Positions 19,507 to 27,088 of a stretch of 64,000 nucleotides of DNA are shown here, piece by piece. Position numbers and translations under genes: made by a program. Numbering within the stretch: the first letter of the stretch is position 1; each line of letters starts with the position of its first letter. The stretch lies in assembly GCF_003610785.1 (NCBI RefSeq), contig NZ_RAQQ01000002.1, positions 248,001 through 312,000 on the forward strand, read 5' to 3'. Origin of the DNA: Micromonospora globbae (GTDB lineage Bacteria; Actinomycetota; Actinomycetes; Mycobacteriales; Micromonosporaceae). The notes below the pieces were generated by a model. The model saw only the letters and a program-made list of their open reading frames with translations, ran no database searches and was not told the DNA's origin.

Positions 19507-21990
19507 ATGTCACGTAGCCACCGCGCGTCCCACACCCGGCGGCGGCGACTACTCGCTGCGGCGCTCGCCGCAACCGTCACCTCGGCCCTGGCCGGCGCCC
19601 CGGCCCGGGGAGAGCCCGCCGCCGCTCACAAGCAGCGGGTCGACCTGGCGCCGCTGTCGCGGCCGTTCGTCATGCCCGGCTTCAAGGAGCAGGAGTTCAA
19701 CGGCGCGCTCTTCGTCGGCGAGGGGGAGACCCGGTTCTCCGTGTCGGTCGACCTGCTCACCGGGGACAACAAGGTCGTCCACGAGAACATGGTCCCGAAC
19801 ATCCGACGCATCGGGCCCATCGCGACCGACGGGTCCTACTACGAGGTCGAGCTGAGCACCGACGACCGGACCCTCACCGCCGAGAAGCTCGGTGGCCTGC
19901 AGGCCATGCTCGACAACCCGGAGAGCTGGGACGCCGAGGACGTGGCGGCGGCACGGACCCAGCTGCCGACCCTCCGGGCCCGCTACGAGCAGATCCAGCG
20001 GGACCGGCGCGACATCGTCGTCCGCTTCGCCCGGGTCGGGCCGACCGAGCTCGTCGGATCCGTCACCGCGCTCGACGACGACACCACCGTGTTCATCGAC
20101 GCGAGCGCGCCCTGGTCGGAACCGAGCCGGTACGTCGTGGCCGGCGAGCGGACGATGACGGGCACCACCACCGGACTGACCGATCCCGGCAGGCGGGCCC
20201 ACCTGCGCGTCGACACCGACGCACCCGCCGACAGCGGCGCCTCGTACGCCTCCCTGAAGGACATGCTCAACGCGATGGTGGGCAAGAGCGGCGCGGCCGG
20301 CGACGCCGCGGCGGCCCTGCGGTGGGAGCTCGACCGCGACGAGACGGTCACCTTCACCGCCCGCATGGGAGACACGGAGCTGGCGCCGTCGGAGCGCTCG
20401 CAGGCCGAGGCACTCGCGATCCTGGCACAGGCCCGCAGCCGGGTGGACGACGGCAGCGTCGACGGCAGCGGGCCGGTCGGCCAGACGACGACGTACATGC
20501 GCGACGCCATGGCGCTCAACGCCAACTACGACGAGAAGTTCCGCCGCAGCTTCGTGATGTGGGGCCTCGGCGGCGGCGGTGACGACATCTTCAAGGGTTG
20601 GGATTCGGCCTGGGACGGCATCACCGCCCTGAGCCTCGACCCGGCGCTCGCGCTCGACCACATCCGGGACTTCTACGACCAGGGTGGGCCGCGGTACGAC
20701 CAGCTCCACGCCGGCCCGATGCACGCCTACCTCGCCTGGCGGGCCTACGTCCGCACCGGCGACCGCAGCATCCTCGACCTGGTCTACCCGGTGATGGTTC
20801 CCTACATCGACCGGATGCGGGAGTTCGACACCGATGGTGACGGCCTGCTCGAGAGCCCGTGGGCGGGCGAGCGGCTCGGCGGCCGCGGCAACCACCTCGG
20901 CCTCGACGACAGCCCGCAGTACTACCACTTCGTCCAGGTCCCGACCGACGGCACCGACGACCGGGACAACACCAACCTGACCGACGTCGCGCTCAACTCG
21001 TACTACGGCCTCTTCGCCGAGACGCTCTCGCAGATGGCGGGTGTCCTCGGGCACGACGCGGACCGGACCCGGTTCGCGCAGTTGCACGACCGGCTGAAGC
21101 AGCGGGTCAACGACCGGCTGTGGAACGCCGAACGCGGCCTCTACCTGAACCGGTACCTGGACGGCTCGTGGGAGCCGACCACCACGCCCACGGTGTTCTA
21201 CCCGCTGTTCGGCGGGCTGGCCGCCCCGGACCGGGCCGAGATCCTGGTACGTGACCACCTGCTCAACCCCGAGGAGTTCTGGGGCGAGTACGCCATCCCC
21301 AGTGTGGCGCGCAACGACCCGGCGTACTGCGCCGCGGGGGAGAGCCACGAGGAGGTTCCGGCCTACCGCTACTTCCAGAAGCACGACGAGGAGAACGCGT
21401 GCGAGGAGTGGCAGGGGGCCGTGTGGCCGCCGATGAACGCCACCGTCTACGACGGCCTCAAGCGGTACGGCTTCGACGGGCCGGCCGCGCAGCTGGCCGC
21501 CAAGAGCAGCGACCTGTGGCTGTCCACCTGGAAGGAGCTGGGCTGGTTCCCCGAGTACTGGGACCCGGAGCCGGGCCAGGTCATCAACGGCGCGGCCACC
21601 GACACCGCCTGGCGGACCTACAGCTGGTCCAACCTCATGCCGCTCATGGGCACCCAGGAGCTGATCGCCGACGAGCCGTGGGGCGACCCGCGGGGCGTGC
21701 GCTTCGGTACGCTCGGCCTGCCGGGCACCAACTCGGTCAACGAGGTGCCGCTGCACGGGCACCGGTACACGGTCGTGGCCGGACCCAGGTCGACGGTGGT
21801 CCACCAGGACGGCAGGCCCCTCTTCAAGGCGAACGGGGCGCGGGTCGTCGTGCGGGACTTCGTGGTCGACGGCGGGAGCGTGACCTTCACCGTCAAGGCC
21901 GACGGTGACGCCAGGATCACCGTCTTCACCGGCAAGGGGCAGCCCCGCACGGTGACGGTGCCGGAGGGCAGCACGCACGTGCGGCTCTGA
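19507..21990 (+). CDS. secreted (alpha/alpha)6-barrel glycoside hydrolase, GH63/MGH1-like
   Basis: The 827-residue protein has an Arg-rich signal peptide (RRRRLLAAALAATVTSALAGAPARG). The middle and C-terminal part (about residues 340-740) is an alpha-toroid with WDSAWDGITALSLDP, FYDQGGPRYDQLHAGPMHAY, EFDTDGDGLLESPWAGE and WQGAVWPPMNATVYDG. These resemble GH63-type glucosidases and MGH1-like hydrolases. An N-terminal beta-sandwich precedes it and a short beta domain ends the protein. Acidic residues in the WDSAWD and WQGAVWPP segments are candidates for catalysis. It follows araA by 103 bases in the same direction, so it likely acts on arabinose-containing or related plant side chains; the exact bond cut is unknown. 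Confidence 0.75.
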   Translation: MSRSHRASHTRRRRLLAAALAATVTSALAGAPARGEPAAAHKQRVDLAPLSRPFVMPGFKEQEFNGALFVGEGETRFSVSVDLLTGDNKVVHENMVPNIRRIGPIATDGSYYEVELSTDDRTLTAEKLGGLQAMLDNPESWDAEDVAAARTQLPTLRARYEQIQRDRRDIVVRFARVGPTELVGSVTALDDDTTVFIDASAPWSEPSRYVVAGERTMTGTTTGLTDPGRRAHLRVDTDAPADSGASYASLKDMLNAMVGKSGAAGDAAAALRWELDRDETVTFTARMGDTELAPSERSQAEALAILAQARSRVDDGSVDGSGPVGQTTTYMRDAMALNANYDEKFRRSFVMWGLGGGGDDIFKGWDSAWDGITALSLDPALALDHIRDFYDQGGPRYDQLHAGPMHAYLAWRAYVRTGDRSILDLVYPVMVPYIDRMREFDTDGDGLLESPWAGERLGGRGNHLGLDDSPQYYHFVQVPTDGTDDRDNTNLTDVALNSYYGLFAETLSQMAGVLGHDADRTRFAQLHDRLKQRVNDRLWNAERGLYLNRYLDGSWEPTTTPTVFYPLFGGLAAPDRAEILVRDHLLNPEEFWGEYAIPSVARNDPAYCAAGESHEEVPAYRYFQKHDEENACEEWQGAVWPPMNATVYDGLKRYGFDGPAAQLAAKSSDLWLSTWKELGWFPEYWDPEPGQVINGAATDTAWRTYSWSNLMPLMGTQELIADEPWGDPRGVRFGTLGLPGTNSVNEVPLHGHRYTVVAGPRSTVVHQDGRPLFKANGARVVVRDFVVDGGSVTFTVKADGDARITVFTGKGQPRTVTVPEGSTHVRL

Positions 21991-21995
21991 GCCGG

Positions 21996-22033
21996 GGGTT
22001 CGGGCAGCGCCCTGCGCGGCGCTGCCCGAACCC
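21996..22033. terminator. terminator hairpin at the end of the arabinose operon
   Basis: A perfect 16-bp stem (21996-22011 with 22018-22033) with a six-base loop lies six bases after the glycosidase stop and between it and the convergent P450 stop at 22090. Confidence 0.85.
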
Positions 22034-22089
22034 GCCGACGCTCAGGCACGACCGGCCGCGGGGCGTCCGGGCGACCCGGAACCGTGCGC

Positions 22090-23280
22090 TCAGACCTCCA
22101 GCGGCAGCCCGTCCTGGTGCAGCCGGAAGGATCCGAGGGCGCCGGGGTCGGCCGCGAGCCGGAGATCGGGAAGTTGCCGTGCGATCCGCTCGACCATGAT
22201 GCGGCTCTCCAGCCGCGCCAGGTGTGCCCCGAGGCAGAAGTGGATGCCGTGGCCGAAGGCGAGGTGCCGGCGGACGTCGCCGCGGTGGATGTCGAACACG
22301 TGCGGCCGGTCGAAGACGGCGGGGTCGCGGTTGGCGCCCCACAGCGACAGCGCCACCCGGTCGTACGCGGGGACCACTCCGCCGGCCAGCGCGACGTCCT
22401 CGAACGCGAACCGGGGTGGCACGATCTCGACCGGGCCCCGGAACCGCAGCGTCTCCTCGACGACCGCGTCCGCCAGCGACGGGTCGTCCCGCAGCGCCCG
22501 CCACTGCGCGGGGTGGGTGAGCAGCAGGCGGAGGCCGTTGACGATCAGGTCGACGGTGGTCTCCTGCCCCGCGATGAGCAGCAGTTGCACCAGGGCCACC
22601 AGCTCGTCCCGGTCGAGCTGGTCGGCCTGGTCCGAGCGCGCCACGAGCTCGGACACGAGGTCGTCCTCCGGGGCCGCCCGGCGGCGGGCCGCCAGCTCGT
22701 CGAGGTACGCGCCGAACTCCAGGGTGGCCGCCGGGCCGTCCGCGCTGGCCGACACGATTGCGGCGGACCAGGCGCGGAAGCGTGACCGGTCCGCCTCGGG
22801 GATGCCGACCAGCTCCGCGATGACGTTGACCGGCACCGGGTCCGCGAGGTGGGTGACCGCGTCGATGCGGCCCCGCCGCCGGGCGTCCCGGACCAGCCGG
22901 TCGGCGAGGTCGCCGATCCACGGCTCCAACCGGGCCACCGCCCGGGCGGTGAAGGCGCCGCTGACCAGCCCCCGCAACCGGGTGTGGTCGGGTGGGTCGA
23001 GGTTGATGAGCTGGCGGGACTCGATCCTCGCCACCTCGGCCAGGTGGTGCCGGGCGGGCTCGGGCAGGCCGGGGTGGTGGCGGTGGACCTCGTGCCCGAT
23101 CGCCGGGTGACGCAGTCCCGCCAGCACGTCGGCGTGTCCGGCCACGACCCAGAACCGGTTGCCGGCCGGATCGATCTGCAGGACCGGCCCCGGGTTGTCC
23201 CGCACCCGGTCGTAGAAGGCGTGCGGGTCGCGGCGGACCGCCGGGTCCCACAACTCGGAGATGCCGAACGTGGCCGCCAC
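22090..23280 (-). CDS. cytochrome P450
   Basis: The 396-residue soluble actinobacterial P450 has the I-helix AGQETT (237-242, proton-delivery Thr), ExxR at E276-R279 (EETLRFRG) and the heme-binding loop FGHGIHFCLG with ligand C349. The overall length and motifs fit the CYP105/CYP107-like clan. The GTG start at 23280 has GAGGAGG well spaced upstream. No ferredoxin or reductase gene is adjacent. The gene is divergent from the first Tat-exported arabinofuranosidase. Its own promoter (23421-23449) carries the arabinose-type operator on the -10, so it appears to belong to that regulon. The substrate is unknown. Confidence 0.95.
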   Translation of the reverse strand: MAATFGISELWDPAVRRDPHAFYDRVRDNPGPVLQIDPAGNRFWVVAGHADVLAGLRHPAIGHEVHRHHPGLPEPARHHLAEVARIESRQLINLDPPDHTRLRGLVSGAFTARAVARLEPWIGDLADRLVRDARRRGRIDAVTHLADPVPVNVIAELVGIPEADRSRFRAWSAAIVSASADGPAATLEFGAYLDELAARRRAAPEDDLVSELVARSDQADQLDRDELVALVQLLLIAGQETTVDLIVNGLRLLLTHPAQWRALRDDPSLADAVVEETLRFRGPVEIVPPRFAFEDVALAGGVVPAYDRVALSLWGANRDPAVFDRPHVFDIHRGDVRRHLAFGHGIHFCLGAHLARLESRIMVERIARQLPDLRLAADPGALGSFRLHQDGLPLEV

Positions 23281-23410
23281 ACCGCCTCCTCAGGGCGTCC
23301 GATCGGCCCGGCGTGCGGACCGCGCGCCGGCGCGTCCGGAGGTCGCGTCGGCGCGCCGGGGGGTGTCGCGGCGCGCGACAGGGCAGCCCGCAGGACCGTC
23401 CGACGGGGAA

Positions 23411-23424
23411 GGTGAGCGTTAACA
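23411..23424. promoter_or_regulatory. LacI-type operator on the P450 promoter
   Basis: The site reads GGTGAGCGTTAACA, reverse complement TGTTAACGCTCACC, 13 of 14 to the consensus. It overlaps the -10 of the leftward P450 promoter, so binding should repress it. Confidence 0.7.
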
Positions 23425-23449
23425 TATGCGCGTTTCCAGGACGTGTCAA
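23421..23449 (-). promoter_or_regulatory. promoter of the P450 gene
   Basis: On the minus strand TTGACA (23444-23449), a 17-base spacer and TATGTT (23421-23426) form a near-consensus promoter about 140 bases upstream of the P450 start. Confidence 0.65.
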
Positions 23450-23476
23450 TCGATAGACCTACTTGTACGTAGGGGA

Positions 23477-23505
23477 TTGACGACGGGGTTTGTTAACGCT
23501 CACAC
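23477..23505 (+). promoter_or_regulatory. rightward promoter of the arabinofuranosidase gene
   Basis: TTGACG at 23477-23482 stands 17 bases from TCACAC (23500-23505), with the operator between them. The layout is superimposable on that at 9598-9626. Confidence 0.5.
23491..23504. promoter_or_regulatory. LacI-type operator (consensus) on the arabinofuranosidase promoter
   Basis: TGTTAACGCTCACA, identical to the 9612 site, lies across the presumed -10 of the rightward promoter. It pairs with the 23411 site 80 bases away. Confidence 0.7.
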
Positions 23506-23698
23506 TCCTGGCAACGGCCGAGCTCGGCTGCCGAGGGTCCGCGGTGGACGGCGGGGGCGTCCACCCTCCTGACCGGACCCCGGAACGCACGCTCGCCGCG
23601 TTGCGCGCGCGGCCAACCCGTCCTGCGGATGCCGATGTGCCAGGAGCCGTTCCGACCGGCGACCTGGCCCCCACACCACTGGAAGGACTGACCCAGGA

Positions 23699-26600
23699 GT
23701 GGCCCAATCCGACAAGGTCTCCGTCAATCGACGTCAACTGCTCCAGGCATCGGCGGCCGGGGTGGTGGCCGTCGCCGCCACCACCGCTCTCCCGACGGCG
23801 GCCGCCCACGCGGCGCCGGAGGCCGGGGCGGCGTCCGGCCCCTCACCGCTCGGCGTGACCCCACCGGACCCCGGTCCCGGCGGCACCGCTCCCGTCAGAC
23901 CGTTCCCGCTGCACGACGTGCGGCTGGGCGACGGCCTGCTCCAGGAGAAGCGCGACCGCATGAAGAACTTCCTCCGGCAGTACGACGAACGGCGCTTCCT
24001 CGTGCTGTTCAACAACCAGGCCGGGCGGCCCAACCCGCCGGGCGTCTCCGTCCCCGGGGGCTGGGAGGACGGCGGCCTGCTCAGCGGCCACTGGGCCGGG
24101 CACTTCATGACGGCGCTCGCGCAGAGCTACGCCGACCAGGGCGAACCGATCTTCAAGAGCAAGCTCGACTGGATGGTCGACGAACTCGCCGCGTGCCAGG
24201 AGGCGATCACCGCCCGGATGGGCACCGGTGGTGGTTCGGGCGGCGCGGATCCACAGGCGCCGGCGATCGGCCGGGTGCCCGGCAGGTTCGGCCGGGGCCT
24301 CCGCCTGAACGGCCCGAGCGCCGCACAGCACGTGGCCCTTCCCCAGGAGACGATCAGCCAGCTCGGCAACTTCACGATCGCCACCTGGGTGAACCTGGCC
24401 TCCGCCCAGAACTGGAGCCGGGTGTTCGACTTCGGCCAGAACACCACCGTCAACATGTTCCTGACCGCGCGCGCCGGCGTCACCGGCAACGCGCCGCGGT
24501 TCGCGATCACGACCAGCGGTTCCGGCGGCGAGCAGCAGATCAACGGCGACGCGGCACTGCCGATCAACGAGTGGGTGCACCTGGCCGTCACGCTGTCGCA
24601 GAACACCGGCACCCTTTACGTGAACGGCCGGGTCGCCGGCCGGAACACGAACATGACGCTCAACCCGTCGCACCTCGGCAACCCGGGCAACCGGTGGATC
24701 GGCCGCTCGCAGTACGGCGACCCGTTCCTGGACGCGACCATCGACGAGTTCCACGTCTTCGACCGGGCGCTGAGCCAGCAGGAGGTCGAGTCGCTGCTGG
24801 ACTCGCCGGCCGGCACCACCGGTGGCGGGACGATCGCCTGGTACCGGTTCGACGAGGAGGGCGGGACCACCCTCACGGACTCCTCGCCCAACGGCCGGGA
24901 CGCGGGAGTCGTGGCCGTGCAGAGCGGGACCGAGCTGTGGGTCCCGACCCACCCCGGCTATCTGGGGGCGCTCCCGGAGGACACGGTGCTCCGGCTCGGC
25001 CCGCCCAGGTGGGCGGTCTACGGCGGCAACAAGGACACCAACACCTGGGCCCCCTGGTACACGCAGCACAAGATCATGCGCGGGTTGCTCGACGCCTACT
25101 ACCACACCGGCAACCAGAAGGCGCTCGACGTGGTAGTCAAGATGGCCAACTGGGCCCACCTGGCGCTGACCGTCGGGGACAAGAACCACCCCGACTACAC
25201 CGGCCCCATCACGCGGGACAACCTGAACTACATGTGGGACCTCTACATCGCCGGCGAGTCCGGGGGCGCGAACGAGGTATTCCCCGAGATCTACGCGCTC
25301 ACCGGCGACGGAAAGCACCTGGAGACCGCCAGGTTCTTCGACAACCGGGAGTCGCTGTTCCAGGCCTGTGTGGAGAACCGCGACATCCTCGTCACGACGC
25401 CACAGACACGCCCCGGCCGGCGCCGCCCGGACCGCCTGCACGTCAACCAGCACGTCCCGCAGTTCGTCGGATACATGCGCGTCTACGAGCACAGCGGGGA
25501 CCCGGAGTACTTCCAGGCCGCCAAGAACTTCTTCAAGATGGTCGTCCCGCACCGCATGTACGCGAACGGCGGCACGGGCGGCAACTTCCCCGGCTCCAAC
25601 AACAACATCGAGATGTTCCAGAACCGGGACAACATCGCGAACTCGATCGCCCAGGGCGGCGCGGAGACCTGCAGCGCGTACAACCTGGGCAAGCTGGCGC
25701 GCAACCTCTTCCTGCACGAGCACGACCCCGCGTACATGGACTACTACGAGCGGGGCCTCATCAACCAGATCGCCGGCTCGCGGGCCGACACCTCCAGCGT
25801 CAGCAACCCGCAGGTCACCTACTTCCAGCCGTTGACGCCGGGCGCCAGCCGCAGCTACGGCAACACCGGCACCTGCTGCGGCGGGACCGGCCTGGAGAAC
25901 CACACCAAGTACCAGGACACGATCTACTTCAGGTCCGCCGACGGCGGGACGCTCTGGGTCAACCTGTTCCTGGCGTCGACGCTGACGTGGGCCGACAAGG
26001 GTTTCGTCGTCACCCAGGAGACGAACTACCCGCGCGAGGACCACACCAGGCTGACCGTCGACGGCCGCGGCCGGCTCGACATCAAGCTGCGGGTGCCGGG
26101 CTGGGTGCGGCGGGGCTTCTTCGTCACGGTCAACGGCGTCGCGCAGGACGTCGACGCCACGCCGGGCAGCTACCTCACGCTGAGCCGCGACTGGGAGCCC
26201 GGCGACACGATCGAGGTCCGCATGCCGTTCAGCATCCGGATCGAGCGGGCGATCGACCGTCCCGACACGCAGGCGATCTTCTGGGGCCCGACCCTCCTGC
26301 AGATCCTCGGGAACCCGGGGGCGGGCAGCTACCGCGAACTGTCCCTCTACCGGTACCTCAAGCGGGACGGCGACTACGCCCGCGCGGCCATCACCCACGC
26401 GAGCACCACGCCGGCCGGTGACATGCTCTTCACCATCCACGGCTTCACCCTGCGGCCCTACTACATCAGTGACACCCAGCCCGTCTCGTCGTACTTCCGG
26501 CGGGTCGAGCCGACCATCGTGTTCGGGTCCGTCGACACGGGCGTGCCGAACCGCAAGCGCAACGACGGCCTTCCGAACTACGACGTCCCCGTGGCGGGCA

Positions 26601-26797
26601 TCCCGTCGCCCGGCACCGACGGCCCGACCTTCCTCGACCTGGTGTGGGACGAGGCGCCCTTCGCCACCCACGGCGCGTTCGTCTCCACCGTCGCCCGCAC
26701 CGCCGAGGCGTTCGTCGAGGCGGGAGTCTTCACCGACGCCGAGAAGGACGTCGTGGTCTCGCACGCCGCCCGGGCGAGCAGGGAACTCGCCCCGTAG
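23699..26797 (+). CDS. Tat-exported beta-L-arabinofuranosidase, GH127/GH146 type, with internal LamG domain
   Basis: The 1032-residue protein has a Tat signal (NRRQLLQASAAGVVAVAATT). The catalytic (alpha/alpha)6 domain begins near residue 68 and is interrupted at about 185-415 by a LamG/concanavalin-like domain (FTIATWVNLASAQNWSRVF ... NRWIGRSQYGDPFLDATIDE). It resumes at GYLGALPEDT. The thiol-zinc site of the family is present: E656 and C658 (AETCSAYN), and C726-C727 (TGTCCGGTG), of which the first Cys should be the nucleophile. C-terminal beta domains follow. It should release beta-linked L-arabinofuranose outside the cell. The GTG at 23699 is the only start that keeps the twin-arginine signal whole. 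The next gene is a paralogue. Confidence 0.88.
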   Translation: MAQSDKVSVNRRQLLQASAAGVVAVAATTALPTAAAHAAPEAGAASGPSPLGVTPPDPGPGGTAPVRPFPLHDVRLGDGLLQEKRDRMKNFLRQYDERRFLVLFNNQAGRPNPPGVSVPGGWEDGGLLSGHWAGHFMTALAQSYADQGEPIFKSKLDWMVDELAACQEAITARMGTGGGSGGADPQAPAIGRVPGRFGRGLRLNGPSAAQHVALPQETISQLGNFTIATWVNLASAQNWSRVFDFGQNTTVNMFLTARAGVTGNAPRFAITTSGSGGEQQINGDAALPINEWVHLAVTLSQNTGTLYVNGRVAGRNTNMTLNPSHLGNPGNRWIGRSQYGDPFLDATIDEFHVFDRALSQQEVESLLDSPAGTTGGGTIAWYRFDEEGGTTLTDSSPNGRDAGVVAVQSGTELWVPTHPGYLGALPEDTVLRLGPPRWAVYGGNKDTNTWAPWYTQHKIMRGLLDAYYHTGNQKALDVVVKMANWAHLALTVGDKNHPDYTGPITRDNLNYMWDLYIAGESGGANEVFPEIYALTGDGKHLETARFFDNRESLFQACVENRDILVTTPQTRPGRRRPDRLHVNQHVPQFVGYMRVYEHSGDPEYFQAAKNFFKMVVPHRMYANGGTGGNFPGSNNNIEMFQNRDNIANSIAQGGAETCSAYNLGKLARNLFLHEHDPAYMDYYERGLINQIAGSRADTSSVSNPQVTYFQPLTPGASRSYGNTGTCCGGTGLENHTKYQDTIYFRSADGGTLWVNLFLASTLTWADKGFVVTQETNYPREDHTRLTVDGRGRLDIKLRVPGWVRRGFFVTVNGVAQDVDATPGSYLTLSRDWEPGDTIEVRMPFSIRIERAIDRPDTQAIFWGPTLLQILGNPGAGSYRELSLYRYLKRDGDYARAAITHASTTPAGDMLFTIHGFTLRPYYISDTQPVSSYFRRVEPTIVFGSVDTGVPNRKRNDGLPNYDVPVAGIPSPGTDGPTFLDLVWDEAPFATHGAFVSTVARTAEAFVEAGVFTDAEKDVVVSHAARASRELAP

Positions 26798-26846
26798 GAG
26801 CACCGCGGTCGCCGCCAACCGTGTGGCGACCGACGTCGTGAGCCAG

Positions 26847-26884
26847 ACGGCGGTCTGACCGACTCTCGTCGGTCAGACCGCCGT
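26847..26884. terminator. hairpin between the two arabinofuranosidase genes
   Basis: A perfect 16-bp stem (26847-26862 with 26869-26884) with a six-base loop lies about 50 bases past the first gene. About 200 bases then separate it from the second gene, so that gene may be expressed by readthrough or from its own promoter; I found no operator copy there. Confidence 0.75.
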
Positions 26885-27088
26885 GCCACCCCCTGCCGGC
26901 GGCGAGCCGGGCAGTCTCCACTCCTTCCGCACACCGCCCCAGGCGGGAAGGCCGTCGGCTCTCGCGCACGCGCCGGCACGTCGCCGCACGGACCGCCGCT
27001 GCCCGCCGGGCCCGGGCGTAGGGCCGGCGGCACGACCAGTGCTGGCGCCTCCAGGACGTGGAGGCGACCCGAACATGAGGAGTGTGAG

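Larger units (their letters stand above)
23281..23698. promoter_or_regulatory. divergent control region between P450 and arabinofuranosidase genes
   Basis: The 418-base gap holds two back-to-back promoter/operator units (23411-23449 leftward, 23477-23505 rightward) described separately. The rightward mRNA would have a leader of about 190 bases. No peptide-coding frame with a credible start was found in it. Confidence 0.6.

Noticed and set aside
17847..21978. Long antisense frames opposite araA and the (alpha/alpha)6 glycosidase
   Set aside because: No family motifs and no ribosome sites were found, and the sense genes are certain.
23843..26818. Nearly 1000-codon antisense frame opposite the first exported arabinofuranosidase
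   Set aside because: It has the same composition artefact; the plus strand has the full GH127/146 motif set.
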